Positions 1 to 7,123 of a DNA stretch of 41,882 nucleotides are shown here, piece by piece. The position numbers and the translations under genes are program-made. The stretch covers positions 1-41,882 of the forward strand of contig UPYK01000015.1 in assembly GCA_900538545.1 (NCBI GenBank), in the 5' to 3' direction. Each line of letters opens with the position of its first letter. The stretch's first letter is position 1. Under the pieces are notes generated by a model that ran no database searches, was not told the DNA's origin, and saw nothing but the letters and a program-made list of their open reading frames with translations. This DNA comes from an uncultured Eggerthella sp. (GTDB lineage Bacteria; Actinomycetota; Coriobacteriia; Coriobacteriales; Eggerthellaceae).

Positions 1-1
1 G

Positions 2-25
2 GCTCTAGGCTACACGGTCTAGAGC
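2..25. repeat. Inverted repeat upstream of the first surface-protein gene
   Basis: GCTCTAG (2-8) and CTAGAGC (19-25) form a 7-bp inverted repeat around a 10-base spacer. A further copy of CTAGACC at 59-65 is complementary to GGTCTAG at 16-22. No T tract follows, so it is not a clear terminator. It could be an operator for the promoter at 79-108 or the remnant of an upstream structure cut by the window edge. Confidence 0.3.
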
Positions 26-78
26 GTCCAAGAAAATGTCCGCACTCCCGTTTGTTACCTAGACCAGGGAAAAGGAAA

Positions 79-108
79 TTGACAAGAGCTGTAACCGTTC
101 TGTAAGAT
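79..108 (+). promoter_or_regulatory. Sigma-70-type promoter of the LRR/cell-wall-binding protein gene
   Basis: A perfect -35 box TTGACA (79-84) is followed after 18 bases by TAAGAT (103-108), five of six matches to the -10 consensus. Transcription should begin near 114-116. The TTG at 108 therefore lies at or before the transcript start and cannot serve as the start codon from this promoter. The first usable site is the strong AGGAGG at 129-134 with ATG at 143. Confidence 0.7.
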
Positions 109-1706
109 TGAGGGACATATCAATCAACAGGAGGAGACAATCATGCTTCACCCAACATTTTTTGTGGGGGGGGCATTCCAAAGCCGTTTGTTGTGAAACC
201 AAAAAATTCACGACGGCGCTAAAGCTTCAGATCATCCTTCTCTCCCTCCTGGTCACCTGCGCGGCAGCACTTTTCTGTCTGCCCGCAAAAGAAGCACATG
301 CTGCTTATGATGCTAACAAAGGCTTCACATATCATTTTGATTCATGTCTGTGGGATGATACCGAAACACGAAAAGCGACTGTAGATGGTGTTACATACAC
401 GTATGAATGGTACGTGCGTGAAGCCGTCGCTGACACCATATATGAGCCCGAGGCTTATATAACATCAATCGAAAGCTCAACAGTGGATTCTGTAGTTGTG
501 CCTGAGAAGCTTGATGATGCTTATGTTCGGGGTATTGGAACTGCTGACGTAGCTGATGGCATATGTAGTATTTTTGGTGCTCATGCTGGTATTACATGCA
601 ATATCGGGGCAAATATATCTTCTTTGGATCTTTCGCGCTGCTCGCAACTTCTTGTTTTTCACTCTGAGGGCACCAATAATCTCACTACCTTACGAGCTTC
701 TGGTCTTGAGTATCTTGATGCCTTATGTTGCAAAAACGGCAAATTATCCAATTTGATCCTCTCTGACCTCAGCTTGAGGTTTTTAGATTGTTCGGAGAAT
801 AACCTTTCATCCTTAAATATAGAGAGCCTTACCTCTCTACACACCTTAGAATGTCAAAACAATAAGATTAGCAACACTGCAGCACTTGAATCTTGGCTTT
901 CGAAGGATGGACATTACGGACAGGTTCTACCGCAGAAAGCGACTAGTGATTCGGGTAACACTGGAAACATTGGTAACAGCGGAAATGCAGGAAACAATGG
1001 CGACAACAACACTCCTGCAACGCTTACAGGTGCTTGGAAACATAACTCCAAGGGATGGTGGTATGCCTATTCCAATGGCACCTACGCCAAGGGCATGAAG
1101 AAGATCGGCAATGCCACGTATTATTTCAATAACAGCGGCTGGATGAAGACCGGCTGGCAGCATGCAACGGGTAACAGCGACTGGTACTACTTCAACAAAT
1201 CAGGTGCCATGAAGACCGGTTGGCTCAAGAGCGGCGGTAAGTGGTATTACTTGAACCCAACAGACGGCAAGATGAAGACCGGCTTCTACAACGTTGGCAA
1301 CACGCGCTATTACTCCAATGGCTCCGGTGTCATGAAGACCGGTTGGCAGAAGATCAGCAACAGTTGGTATTACTTCGCATCGAGCGGAGCTATGAAGACC
1401 GGTTGGGCCAAGACCAGTGGCAAATGGTACTACCTGAATAGCGATGGAAAGATGCAAACCGGCAAGCAAGTTATATCTGGCAAGACCTACTTCCTCAATT
1501 CATCAGGCGCCATGCGCACGGGCTGGTTCAAGAGTGGCTCAGATTGGTATTACTGCAACAAATCTGGTGCCATGCAAACGAGCAAGTGGATCGGCAACTA
1601 CTATGTCAATGCTGATGGCAAGATGCTCACGAACCAGTGGGTCAAGACCGACGGCAAAGAGTACTACGTCAACAAAGCTGGCAAGTGGACCGGCGCCAAG
1701 CGCTAA
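108..1706 (+). CDS. Secreted LRR protein with choline-binding-type cell-wall repeats, probably phase-variable
   Basis: Predicted surface protein. In the open frame it has an N-terminal signal peptide (hydrophobic stretch followed by AHA-AYD), a leucine-rich-repeat-like region rich in L..L.C..N.L units to about nt 935, a Gly/Asn/Thr linker (about 945-1030), then about ten aromatic CW_binding_1-type repeats (GWWYAY, GAMKTGW, KWYYLN) to the C-terminus. There is no LPXTG motif, so anchoring is presumably through the repeats. The open frame begins at a TTG (108) that lacks a ribosome site and overlaps the promoter -10 box. The well-placed ATG at 143 (AGGAGG 8 bases upstream) is one base out of frame because of a G8 tract at 166-173, and reads only 17 codons. 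Seven Gs would join ATG 143 to the main frame and give about 520 residues. In the sequenced state the gene is thus probably off. A larger paralogue lies at 15797-18283. The ligand of the repeats is unknown. Confidence 0.8.
   Translation: MRDISINRRRQSCFTQHFLWGGHSKAVCCETKKFTTALKLQIILLSLLVTCAAALFCLPAKEAHAAYDANKGFTYHFDSCLWDDTETRKATVDGVTYTYEWYVREAVADTIYEPEAYITSIESSTVDSVVVPEKLDDAYVRGIGTADVADGICSIFGAHAGITCNIGANISSLDLSRCSQLLVFHSEGTNNLTTLRASGLEYLDALCCKNGKLSNLILSDLSLRFLDCSENNLSSLNIESLTSLHTLECQNNKISNTAALESWLSKDGHYGQVLPQKATSDSGNTGNIGNSGNAGNNGDNNTPATLTGAWKHNSKGWWYAYSNGTYAKGMKKIGNATYYFNNSGWMKTGWQHATGNSDWYYFNKSGAMKTGWLKSGGKWYYLNPTDGKMKTGFYNVGNTRYYSNGSGVMKTGWQKISNSWYYFASSGAMKTGWAKTSGKWYYLNSDGKMQTGKQVISGKTYFLNSSGAMRTGWFKSGSDWYYCNKSGAMQTSKWIGNYYVNADGKMLTNQWVKTDGKEYYVNKAGKWTGAKR
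166..173 (+). repeat. Poly-G (G8) homopolymer tract in the 5' coding region
   Basis: Eight consecutive Gs lie 20 bases after the A of ATG 143 and just after a T6 run. Homopolymeric G tracts inside the first codons are known slipped-strand phase-variation switches in other bacteria. Here loss of one G (or gain of two) puts the ATG with the strong ribosome site in frame with the surface protein. A base-calling error in the homopolymer would look the same. Confidence 0.8.
1033..1690 (+). repeat. Tandem cell-wall-binding repeats (DNA level)
   Basis: Roughly 60-base units encode about 20-residue aromatic/glycine repeats with recurring ATGAAGACCGGTTGG-like DNA cores (for example near 1208, 1330 and 1390). 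The near-identical units could recombine with each other or with those of the paralogue at 17050-18240 and change repeat number. Confidence 0.75.
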
Positions 1707-1728
1707 TCATCACTGATCGAATAAACAG

Positions 1729-1769
1729 CAATAAGCACTCAAGGTGTCTTGGGTGCTTATTGGATTTTT
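1729..1769 (+). terminator. Rho-independent terminator after the LRR protein gene
   Basis: CAATAAGCACTCAAG (1729-1743) pairs with CTTGGGTGCTTATTG (1748-1762), a 15-bp stem with one G-T pair and a GTGT loop. The stem is followed by GATTTTT. It ends transcription of the upstream surface-protein gene. Confidence 0.85.
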
Positions 1770-1793
1770 CTAATAACAAGGAGACGTATAGAT

Positions 1794-2192
1794 ATGAGAT
1801 TTGAAGAAGCTACGCCAGAGCAGCAAGAGATCGATAGGCTCACCGTTCAGGCGATCATCGAACATATGGAACAGAACATGCCGACCATTACCTATGGCGA
1901 ATTGGCTAAAGCGATCGGAGAGAAGCGCAATAAACCTATGGCGCCCCAAGGAACAGCGCATTCTCTTGGTCGTATCCAGGAGTACTGCGAAGAGCATGGT
2001 TTGCCGATCCTCTCGGCGATGGTGGTCTCCAAAGACCAGAAAGAGCCCTCTGATGGATTCTTCGTTGCATTCGAAGATGTTCGTGGAGCAGCAGGAAAGA
2101 CCGAAGAGGAGATCATCCATAAGGAACAAGGTGCTTGCATCAATTGTTCCGATTGGAGTTCGCTCTATGAATATATGGGTATCGAGGCCTGA
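1794..2192 (+). CDS. Conserved small protein of unknown function
   Basis: This 132-residue soluble protein has no signal peptide or membrane segment. The ATG at 1794 was chosen because AAGGAG (1778-1783) lies about ten bases upstream, after the terminator at 1729-1769. The N-terminal half contains ITYGELAKAIG and a region around LGRIQEYCEEHGLPILSA, then SDGFF. This layout resembles a small N-terminal module seen in some McrA/HNH-type proteins, but no HNH motif or other nuclease residue follows, so I do not assign an activity. The C-terminal part contains two cysteines (CINC). It stands alone between two terminators, so neighbours give no hint of function. Confidence 0.75.
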   Translation: MRFEEATPEQQEIDRLTVQAIIEHMEQNMPTITYGELAKAIGEKRNKPMAPQGTAHSLGRIQEYCEEHGLPILSAMVVSKDQKEPSDGFFVAFEDVRGAAGKTEEEIIHKEQGACINCSDWSSLYEYMGIEA

Positions 2193-2249
2193 ATCGAAAG
2201 GTGACGAACGAACGGGTGGTTTGCCATCTAAGGGACTTCGGATAATGAA

Positions 2250-2286
2250 AAGACCAGCCAGTCGTTATGACTAGCTGGTCTTCTGT
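2250..2286. terminator. Convergent (bidirectional) terminator between the small ORF and pta
   Basis: AAGACCAGC (2250-2258) pairs with GCTGGTCTT (2274-2282), and an inner AGTC/GACT extends the stem around a GTTAT loop. One unpaired base lies on each side. T-rich sequence flanks it on both strands (TTCTGTTT on +, TTTCATTA on -), so it can serve both converging genes. Confidence 0.7.
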
Positions 2287-2310
2287 TTGCAAGCTGCTTG
2301 TGCGGATAAG

Positions 2311-3300
2311 CTACATCGTCTGTGCCTGGACACAGGTGATGGCGATAACGCCCACTACGTCTTCGGCGGTGCAGCCACGAGAAAGGTCGTTCACGGGAGC
2401 CGCGAGACCTTGCAGCACGGGGCCGTAAGCCTTTGCGCCACCCAGGCGCTGGACCAGCTTGTAGCCAATGTTTGCTGCATCCAGGTCGGGGAAGATGAGC
2501 ACGTTCGCCTTGCCGGCAACCGGGGAATCCGGTGCTTTGGAAGCGCCCAGCTCAGGAACGATAGCCGCATCGAGCTGCAGCTCGCCATCGGCAACGATGT
2601 CGGGATAGTTCTTGCGGATGTACTCGACCGCCTTCACGACCTTGGTGGAATCATCGTTCACGGCGCTACCGTGCGAGGAATGCGAGAGCAGCGCGATACG
2701 CGGATCATCGCCGATCAGGCGCTTGAAGGATTTGTCGGTCTGGTTCGCAATGTGAGCGAGCTTTTCGCTGGTAGGCTGGATCTCGAGTGCGCAGTCGGCG
2801 AACAGGAAGAGTCCGTTCTCACCGAATTCGCTGCCCGGAACATCCATGATGAAGAAGGAGCTTACCATAGGCTCGCCAGGGGCGGTCTTGATGATCTTCA
2901 AGGACGGGGAGAGGATCTTGATGGTAGCGTGGCATGCACCGCCTACCAGACCATCGCACAGACCGCTCTTCACCATGAGCACGGCGAAGTGGATCGGGTC
3001 CTTCACCAGCTCTTTTGCCTCTTCGGGGGTCATGCCCTTAGCCTTGCGCAGCTCGTAGAGGAGTTCAGCGAATTCTTCTTGCTTATCGGAAGTTGCAGGA
3101 TCGATGATCGTAGCGCCTTCAAGGTTGTAGCCTTTCGCGGCGATCTCATCAGCATCGCCCAAGATGATGATGTTCGCGATTCCCTGCGCAAGCGCTTCTT
3201 GCGCTGCTTCGAGGATGCGCTCATCGTTTCCTTCGGGCAAAACGATGGTCTTCTTGTCCGCTTTGGCGCGGTCGATCAGAGTGTCAATGAACGAGGCCAT
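2311..3300 (-). CDS. pta: Phosphate acetyltransferase
   Basis: Interconverts acetyl-CoA plus phosphate and acetyl phosphate plus CoA (EC 2.3.1.8) in the cytoplasm. The 329-residue length fits the short, single-domain Pta class. Recognisable family features are TIVLPEGNDERILEAA near the N-terminus, KSGLCDGLVGGACHAT in the middle, and the conserved C-terminal segments DGELQLDAAIVPE and NVLIFPDLDAANIGYKLVQRL. The start ATG (3298-3300) follows GAAAGGATC. An upstream in-frame extension is less likely because it would cross the probable promoter. No acetate kinase gene is next to it; it appears to be monocistronic and to end at the convergent terminator at 2250-2286. In this organism it probably supports ATP formation from acetyl-CoA or acetyl-phosphate supply (inference). 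Confidence 0.95.
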   Translation of the reverse strand: MASFIDTLIDRAKADKKTIVLPEGNDERILEAAQEALAQGIANIIILGDADEIAAKGYNLEGATIIDPATSDKQEEFAELLYELRKAKGMTPEEAKELVKDPIHFAVLMVKSGLCDGLVGGACHATIKILSPSLKIIKTAPGEPMVSSFFIMDVPGSEFGENGLFLFADCALEIQPTSEKLAHIANQTDKSFKRLIGDDPRIALLSHSSHGSAVNDDSTKVVKAVEYIRKNYPDIVADGELQLDAAIVPELGASKAPDSPVAGKANVLIFPDLDAANIGYKLVQRLGGAKAYGPVLQGLAAPVNDLSRGCTAEDVVGVIAITCVQAQTM

Positions 3301-3334
3301 GCATGATCCTTTCAAGAGTTTTTCTGTTGGGTTC

Positions 3335-3381
3335 ATAATAGCAACCGAATACCCGCAAAATCGAGTGATAATGGTCACTCG
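3335..3381 (-). promoter_or_regulatory. Probable pta promoter with overlapping palindrome
   Basis: On the minus strand a TATTAT -10 box (3335-3340) is followed upstream by a weak -35 (about 3358-3363). The palindrome CGAGTGA-N6-TCACTCG (3362-3381) overlaps that -35 region. It lies in the divergent interval between pta and the glycosyltransferase and has the form of an operator. Confidence 0.4.
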
Positions 3382-3442
3382 GTTGAATTAACCGTATTAA
3401 AGTAGCAGCAATCACCATGATCATTCAGAAGGTTGTTCATAG

Positions 3443-4462
3443 ATGAAGATAATCTCCTTTGCCGTGCCGTGCTTCAACTCGGCAGACTATATGGAAAAAT
3501 GCGTGTACTCGCTGTTGCCCCTGGGCGACGATATCGAGATCATCCTCGTTGACGATGGTTCCACGAAGGACAACACTGCGGAGATCTGCGATCGCCTTGT
3601 GGCCGAACATCCGAATGTGATCCGTGCGATCCATCAGGAAAACGCTGGGCATGGCGGCGCGGTGAATGCTGGTCTTGCTGCAGCTGAGGGCCTCTATTTC
3701 AAGGTGGTCGATTCCGACGATTGGCTGGACGAAGAAGCCATGGAGACCATCATGGCCTTCATTCGTTCTCAGGCAGATCTTGCCGAGCCGACCGACCTGG
3801 TGATCTCGAATTATGTCTACGAGAAAGTCTATGAAGGCAAGAGCATTTCGATGGGATATCGCAATGTCTTTCCTGAGAACAAGATATTCGGCTGGGATGA
3901 TATCGGGCATTTTCACCTTTCGCAGTATCTCTTGATGCATTCGGTCATCTACCGTACGGCGCTTCTGAAAGAGATCGGTCTTAAGCTTCCGCACCACTGC
4001 TTCTATGTTGATAACATCTTCGTGTACGTGCCGCTCGCGCACGTGAAGAGCATGGTCTACTTTGACGTGGATACCTATCGCTATTTCATCGGGCGCGAAG
4101 ATCAGTCGGTCAACGAAAAGGTCATGCTCTCTCGTATCGATCAGCAACTTCGCATCACGAAAGAGATGATCGATGCGGTCGATCTGGATGCGATCGAGAA
4201 CAAGAAGCTCCAGCATTACCTCTACAACTATCTTTCGATGATGCTTTGCATCTGCACGGTATTCTTGCGCATGGAAGACTCCGCGGAAAACGAGCGCAAA
4301 CGCAAGGAATTGTGGAACTACTTGTATGAGGCGAACCCAAACTCGTATCGACAGTTACGCAAGACATTTTTGAATATTTCGACGAATCTTCCTACTGAAC
4401 TGGGGCGCCGCACCGCGCTGCGCGGATATCGCATCGCACGACGCGTGTTCAAGTTCAATTAG
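3443..4462 (+). CDS. Family 2 glycosyltransferase
   Basis: A 339-residue GT-A-fold transferase that would move a sugar from a nucleotide-sugar to a cell-surface acceptor. The N-terminus shows the family pattern: ISFAVPCFNSADYMEKCVYSLL, then IEIILVDDGSTKDNT (nucleotide-binding Asp pair), the QENAGHGGAVNAGL region, and the metal-binding VVDSDDWLD at about residue 92. The C-terminal half is helical without clear membrane segments, so the enzyme is cytoplasmic or peripheral. The start at 3443 has a modest AGAAGG sequence upstream. It is transcribed alone, divergently from pta, and no other polysaccharide genes are nearby, so donor and acceptor cannot be named. Confidence 0.85.
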   Translation: MKIISFAVPCFNSADYMEKCVYSLLPLGDDIEIILVDDGSTKDNTAEICDRLVAEHPNVIRAIHQENAGHGGAVNAGLAAAEGLYFKVVDSDDWLDEEAMETIMAFIRSQADLAEPTDLVISNYVYEKVYEGKSISMGYRNVFPENKIFGWDDIGHFHLSQYLLMHSVIYRTALLKEIGLKLPHHCFYVDNIFVYVPLAHVKSMVYFDVDTYRYFIGREDQSVNEKVMLSRIDQQLRITKEMIDAVDLDAIENKKLQHYLYNYLSMMLCICTVFLRMEDSAENERKRKELWNYLYEANPNSYRQLRKTFLNISTNLPTELGRRTALRGYRIARRVFKFN

Positions 4463-4492
4463 CGCTCCGAACGCGCGAAGGGTCGCCCGCGA

Positions 4493-5785
4493 CTAACGAT
4501 CGAGATATTCAGTAGGGTTGTTCGATGAGCTGCGTGTCGTTCGCTCGCGCGAAGCGATCTCATGTCCGAAGCGCAGTGAATGGTCGCCGAACTTCTCTGC
4601 GATCAAGTCTTTTGCATCGAGCAACGCTGCCTTCTCTTCCGCACGAGCAAGAAGCGGGGAAGTGGCATGCTTCTCGCTGAGGTCGTCGTCGAAGAGGCGC
4701 TCTTGCACTGCCGATCCATCGAACCCGCTCACACCTACTCCTACCAGGCGTAATAGTATTCCTGAGCTCCATACTTCATCGAGCATGTCATAGAGCTGGG
4801 GAAGCCAGGTAAGCTCATTGGTTCCAAGGTTGGCGATCTTTCGCTGGCAGGTATGGATCTTCAGGTTCTCGTAGCGTACTTTTAGATGGAGCGTGGTGCC
4901 CTCAAGGCCTTTCTTGCGCAGGCGCCTTCCTACCTTGTGCGCAGCTGAAGCGATGAGCGATTCGATATCGTGGCGATCGTCCAGGCTCACTGCTACGCTG
5001 ATTTCGTTCGAGACCGATTTGGCTGGCTCGCGCTCTTCCAGGACCGGCGTATCGATGCCAAGCGCGCGGTCGCGTATCTTCTGGGCGTTCTTGCCGAACA
5101 CCTTCTTCAGGATGCTCGCATCGGCTTCTGCGAGCTCCCCAAGCGTGTGGATGCGATAGGTCTTCAGCTGCTTTTGCGCCACAGGGCCGATGCCGCTCAT
5201 CGAGCCCACGGGAAGCGGTGCGAGAAAAGCTCGTTCAGTGCCAGGATAGACGACCGTTATGCCATGAGGTTTATCAAGGTCGGACGCGATCTTGCTCACT
5301 GCTTTGGAGGTGCCAACACCGATCGAGCAGGTGATGCCCAGTTCATCGACGCGCTGCTGGATCTCGCGAGCGATCTTCACGGGGTGGGTCCTGTTCACTC
5401 GTGTAGGACTCACATCGAGGAATGCCTCATCGATGCTCACTTGCTGCAAGTGGGGAGAATAGCTTTGCAATATGTCCATGACCTGCTGCGATATTTCTGC
5501 ATAGCGGGCATGGCTGCCTGCGGTCCAAATGGCGTTGGGGCACAGACGCGCCGCAGTGCTCGAGGGCATGGCGGAATGCACGCCGTATTTGCGCGCTTCG
5601 TAGGAGGCGGTCGAGACCACACCGCGTTTGGTGGGGTCGCCCCCTACGATGACGGGCTTGCCGCGCCACTCGGGGTGATCGTGCTGTTCAACGGAAGCGA
5701 AGAACGCATCGAGGTCCACGAGCAAGATCGCAGGTCCGCGCCATTCCTCCAAATCAGTAGAATCTGTCGATAGGTTATTTGCCAC
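4493..5785 (-). CDS. dinB: DNA polymerase IV (Y-family translesion polymerase)
   Basis: Error-prone translesion DNA polymerase. Catalytic acidic residues are visible: LLVDLDAFFASVE (D24, D26) and VSIDEAFLD (D119, E120). The palm/finger region (YEARKYGVHSAMP) is present, followed by the helix-hairpin-helix segment MSGIGPVAQKQL and the little-finger domain. QERLF at residues 361-365 matches the beta-clamp-binding motif, followed by a 65-residue tail with KFGDHSLRFG, as in other Gram-positive DinB proteins. Length is 430 residues. The start is a GTG with no strong ribosome site, so the first residues are uncertain. I see no obvious actinobacterial LexA box in the 88 bases upstream. Confidence 0.93.
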   Translation of the reverse strand: MANNLSTDSTDLEEWRGPAILLVDLDAFFASVEQHDHPEWRGKPVIVGGDPTKRGVVSTASYEARKYGVHSAMPSSTAARLCPNAIWTAGSHARYAEISQQVMDILQSYSPHLQQVSIDEAFLDVSPTRVNRTHPVKIAREIQQRVDELGITCSIGVGTSKAVSKIASDLDKPHGITVVYPGTERAFLAPLPVGSMSGIGPVAQKQLKTYRIHTLGELAEADASILKKVFGKNAQKIRDRALGIDTPVLEEREPAKSVSNEISVAVSLDDRHDIESLIASAAHKVGRRLRKKGLEGTTLHLKVRYENLKIHTCQRKIANLGTNELTWLPQLYDMLDEVWSSGILLRLVGVGVSGFDGSAVQERLFDDDLSEKHATSPLLARAEEKAALLDAKDLIAEKFGDHSLRFGHEIASRERTTRSSSNNPTEYLDR

Positions 5786-5873
5786 AAAGTCAGTCTAACA
5801 TGCACGCAAGGCTGTGTTTATGTGTTAGGGTATCGCTTCGCGGTATTTATAGGATTCAAGAAAGCATTGGTGT

Positions 5874-7004
5874 ATGCCAAGTTTCAACGTTTTGACAGAT
5901 GTTATCGGTGGGCAGGATCGTGCCTCGAACAAGGACACCACTCTACCGTATGACATCCGTGCTGAGATCGACTGGCACGATTTCGCCTGTACCGCTAATC
6001 CGCTTGGCACTCCTGAACGCATCAAAGACGCCATCGCTTCTGCGATCGCTGAAGGCGCGATGACGTTCAGGCCTGATAAAGCAGGTGTTCATCTGAGCAA
6101 CAATCTGGCGCGCTACTACGAGATCTCTCCCGAGTGCTTCCTGGTGGGCACGAGTCCTTCGGCGCTCATCGCCGACATCGCACAAGCGTATCGTCCGTGC
6201 AATGTGGGCATACCTACGCCTGCGCCTACTGAATATTATCTTGCTGTTGCTAACGTTGGCCACAATCCGGTAAAGCTCATGAATGCGTACTCGCTCTCTG
6301 CGGTCGAGCCTCAGGTTGCCGTGCAGAACGGTGTGCGTTTCGAGGCTGCGGTGCTGGGCAATCCCAGTTTCCCGTGCGCGCGTTTGCTCTCAGAGCGTAC
6401 GCTCGATCGTTATATCGATCATTGCAATTGGGTCATCGTGGACGAGAGCAGCGTCACGCTCACCATGGGCGGCGATTCGTTCGTCACGCGTGCTTACAAG
6501 CAAGAGAACCTCATCGTCATCCGCAACCTCTCCGAAGAGCTCGGTATGCCAGGCATTCCGCTCAGCTATGCGATCGGACACCCCGACACCATCAAGCTCA
6601 TCCGCCAATTCACTGACGGCACCTCTATCGGCATGTTCCACGAGATCGTGGCGCAACAGCTTCCGTATCTTGGAGATTACCAGGAGCGCACCAACACGCT
6701 CATCGACAAGGAGATCCCCTGGGTACAATGCATGCTCAGCCTCATCCCGGGCATTCGCGTGTTCCCCTCAGAAGCTAACTTCGTCATGTGCGCGCTTGAA
6801 GAGCGTGCGGCGCGCGATTTCGGCATCGCTGATGCGACCGATCTGGTCGTGCGTTTGCAAACGGCGGGCTTCGGTCTGCGCGACCTTACGGGCATTCCGG
6901 GCATCGAGGCGAATCGTTATTTCTTGGTGTGCATTCGTTCGCATGAAGAGAACGAGAAGCTCATCCAAACGCTGCGCAGTATCATCGTCGAGCGCCCGTA
7001 TTAA
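5874..7004 (+). CDS. Aminotransferase-fold (HisC/CobD-like) protein lacking the PLP lysine
   Basis: A 376-residue protein that aligns along its length with fold-type I aminotransferases of the histidinol-phosphate aminotransferase / threonine-phosphate decarboxylase group. Family landmarks are NPLG (res 42-45), EYY at about 120, VIVDES (D190, which would contact the pyridine nitrogen) and the C-terminal HEENEKLI. Several cofactor residues are replaced. The S-K motif that carries the Schiff-base lysine reads NLSEELGMPG, with E221 at the lysine position (GAA, 6534-6536). GLRxGY reads GIPLSY, losing the phosphate-binding Arg. NPNNPTG reads NPSFPCA. GNGSxE reads GTSPSA. A normal PLP reaction is therefore unlikely. 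The frame is intact with no stop, which suggests a retained non-canonical role rather than decay. It is followed by its own terminator. Alternative: a catalytically inactive paralogue with a binding or structural role. Confidence 0.8.
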   Translation: MPSFNVLTDVIGGQDRASNKDTTLPYDIRAEIDWHDFACTANPLGTPERIKDAIASAIAEGAMTFRPDKAGVHLSNNLARYYEISPECFLVGTSPSALIADIAQAYRPCNVGIPTPAPTEYYLAVANVGHNPVKLMNAYSLSAVEPQVAVQNGVRFEAAVLGNPSFPCARLLSERTLDRYIDHCNWVIVDESSVTLTMGGDSFVTRAYKQENLIVIRNLSEELGMPGIPLSYAIGHPDTIKLIRQFTDGTSIGMFHEIVAQQLPYLGDYQERTNTLIDKEIPWVQCMLSLIPGIRVFPSEANFVMCALEERAARDFGIADATDLVVRLQTAGFGLRDLTGIPGIEANRYFLVCIRSHEENEKLIQTLRSIIVERPY

Positions 7005-7041
7005 GAGCGTTCGCGGCAAGCTTTTAACCGAAGGAAAAATC

Positions 7042-7078
7042 AAAAGGCGCGTCTTCAGGTCAAGGCGCGCCTTTGTTG
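7042..7078 (+). terminator. Rho-independent terminator after the aminotransferase-like gene
   Basis: AAAGGCGCG (7043-7051) pairs with CGCGCCTTT (7066-7074), with an inner CTT/AAG pairing in the loop, followed by GTTGTG. The symmetrical stem may also help stop the converging degV transcript. Confidence 0.7.
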
Positions 7079-7123
7079 TGTGCTTCTTTGAATCTGTGGG
7101 TCTATCGATAGCCTAGCGATGGT

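Noticed and set aside
2287..3306. A 339-codon open frame on the plus strand opposite pta
   Set aside because: The minus strand encodes a full phosphate acetyltransferase; the plus frame has no family features.
5786..5873. SOS (LexA) box upstream of dinB
   Set aside because: No GAAC-N4-GTTC-type sequence is present in the interval.
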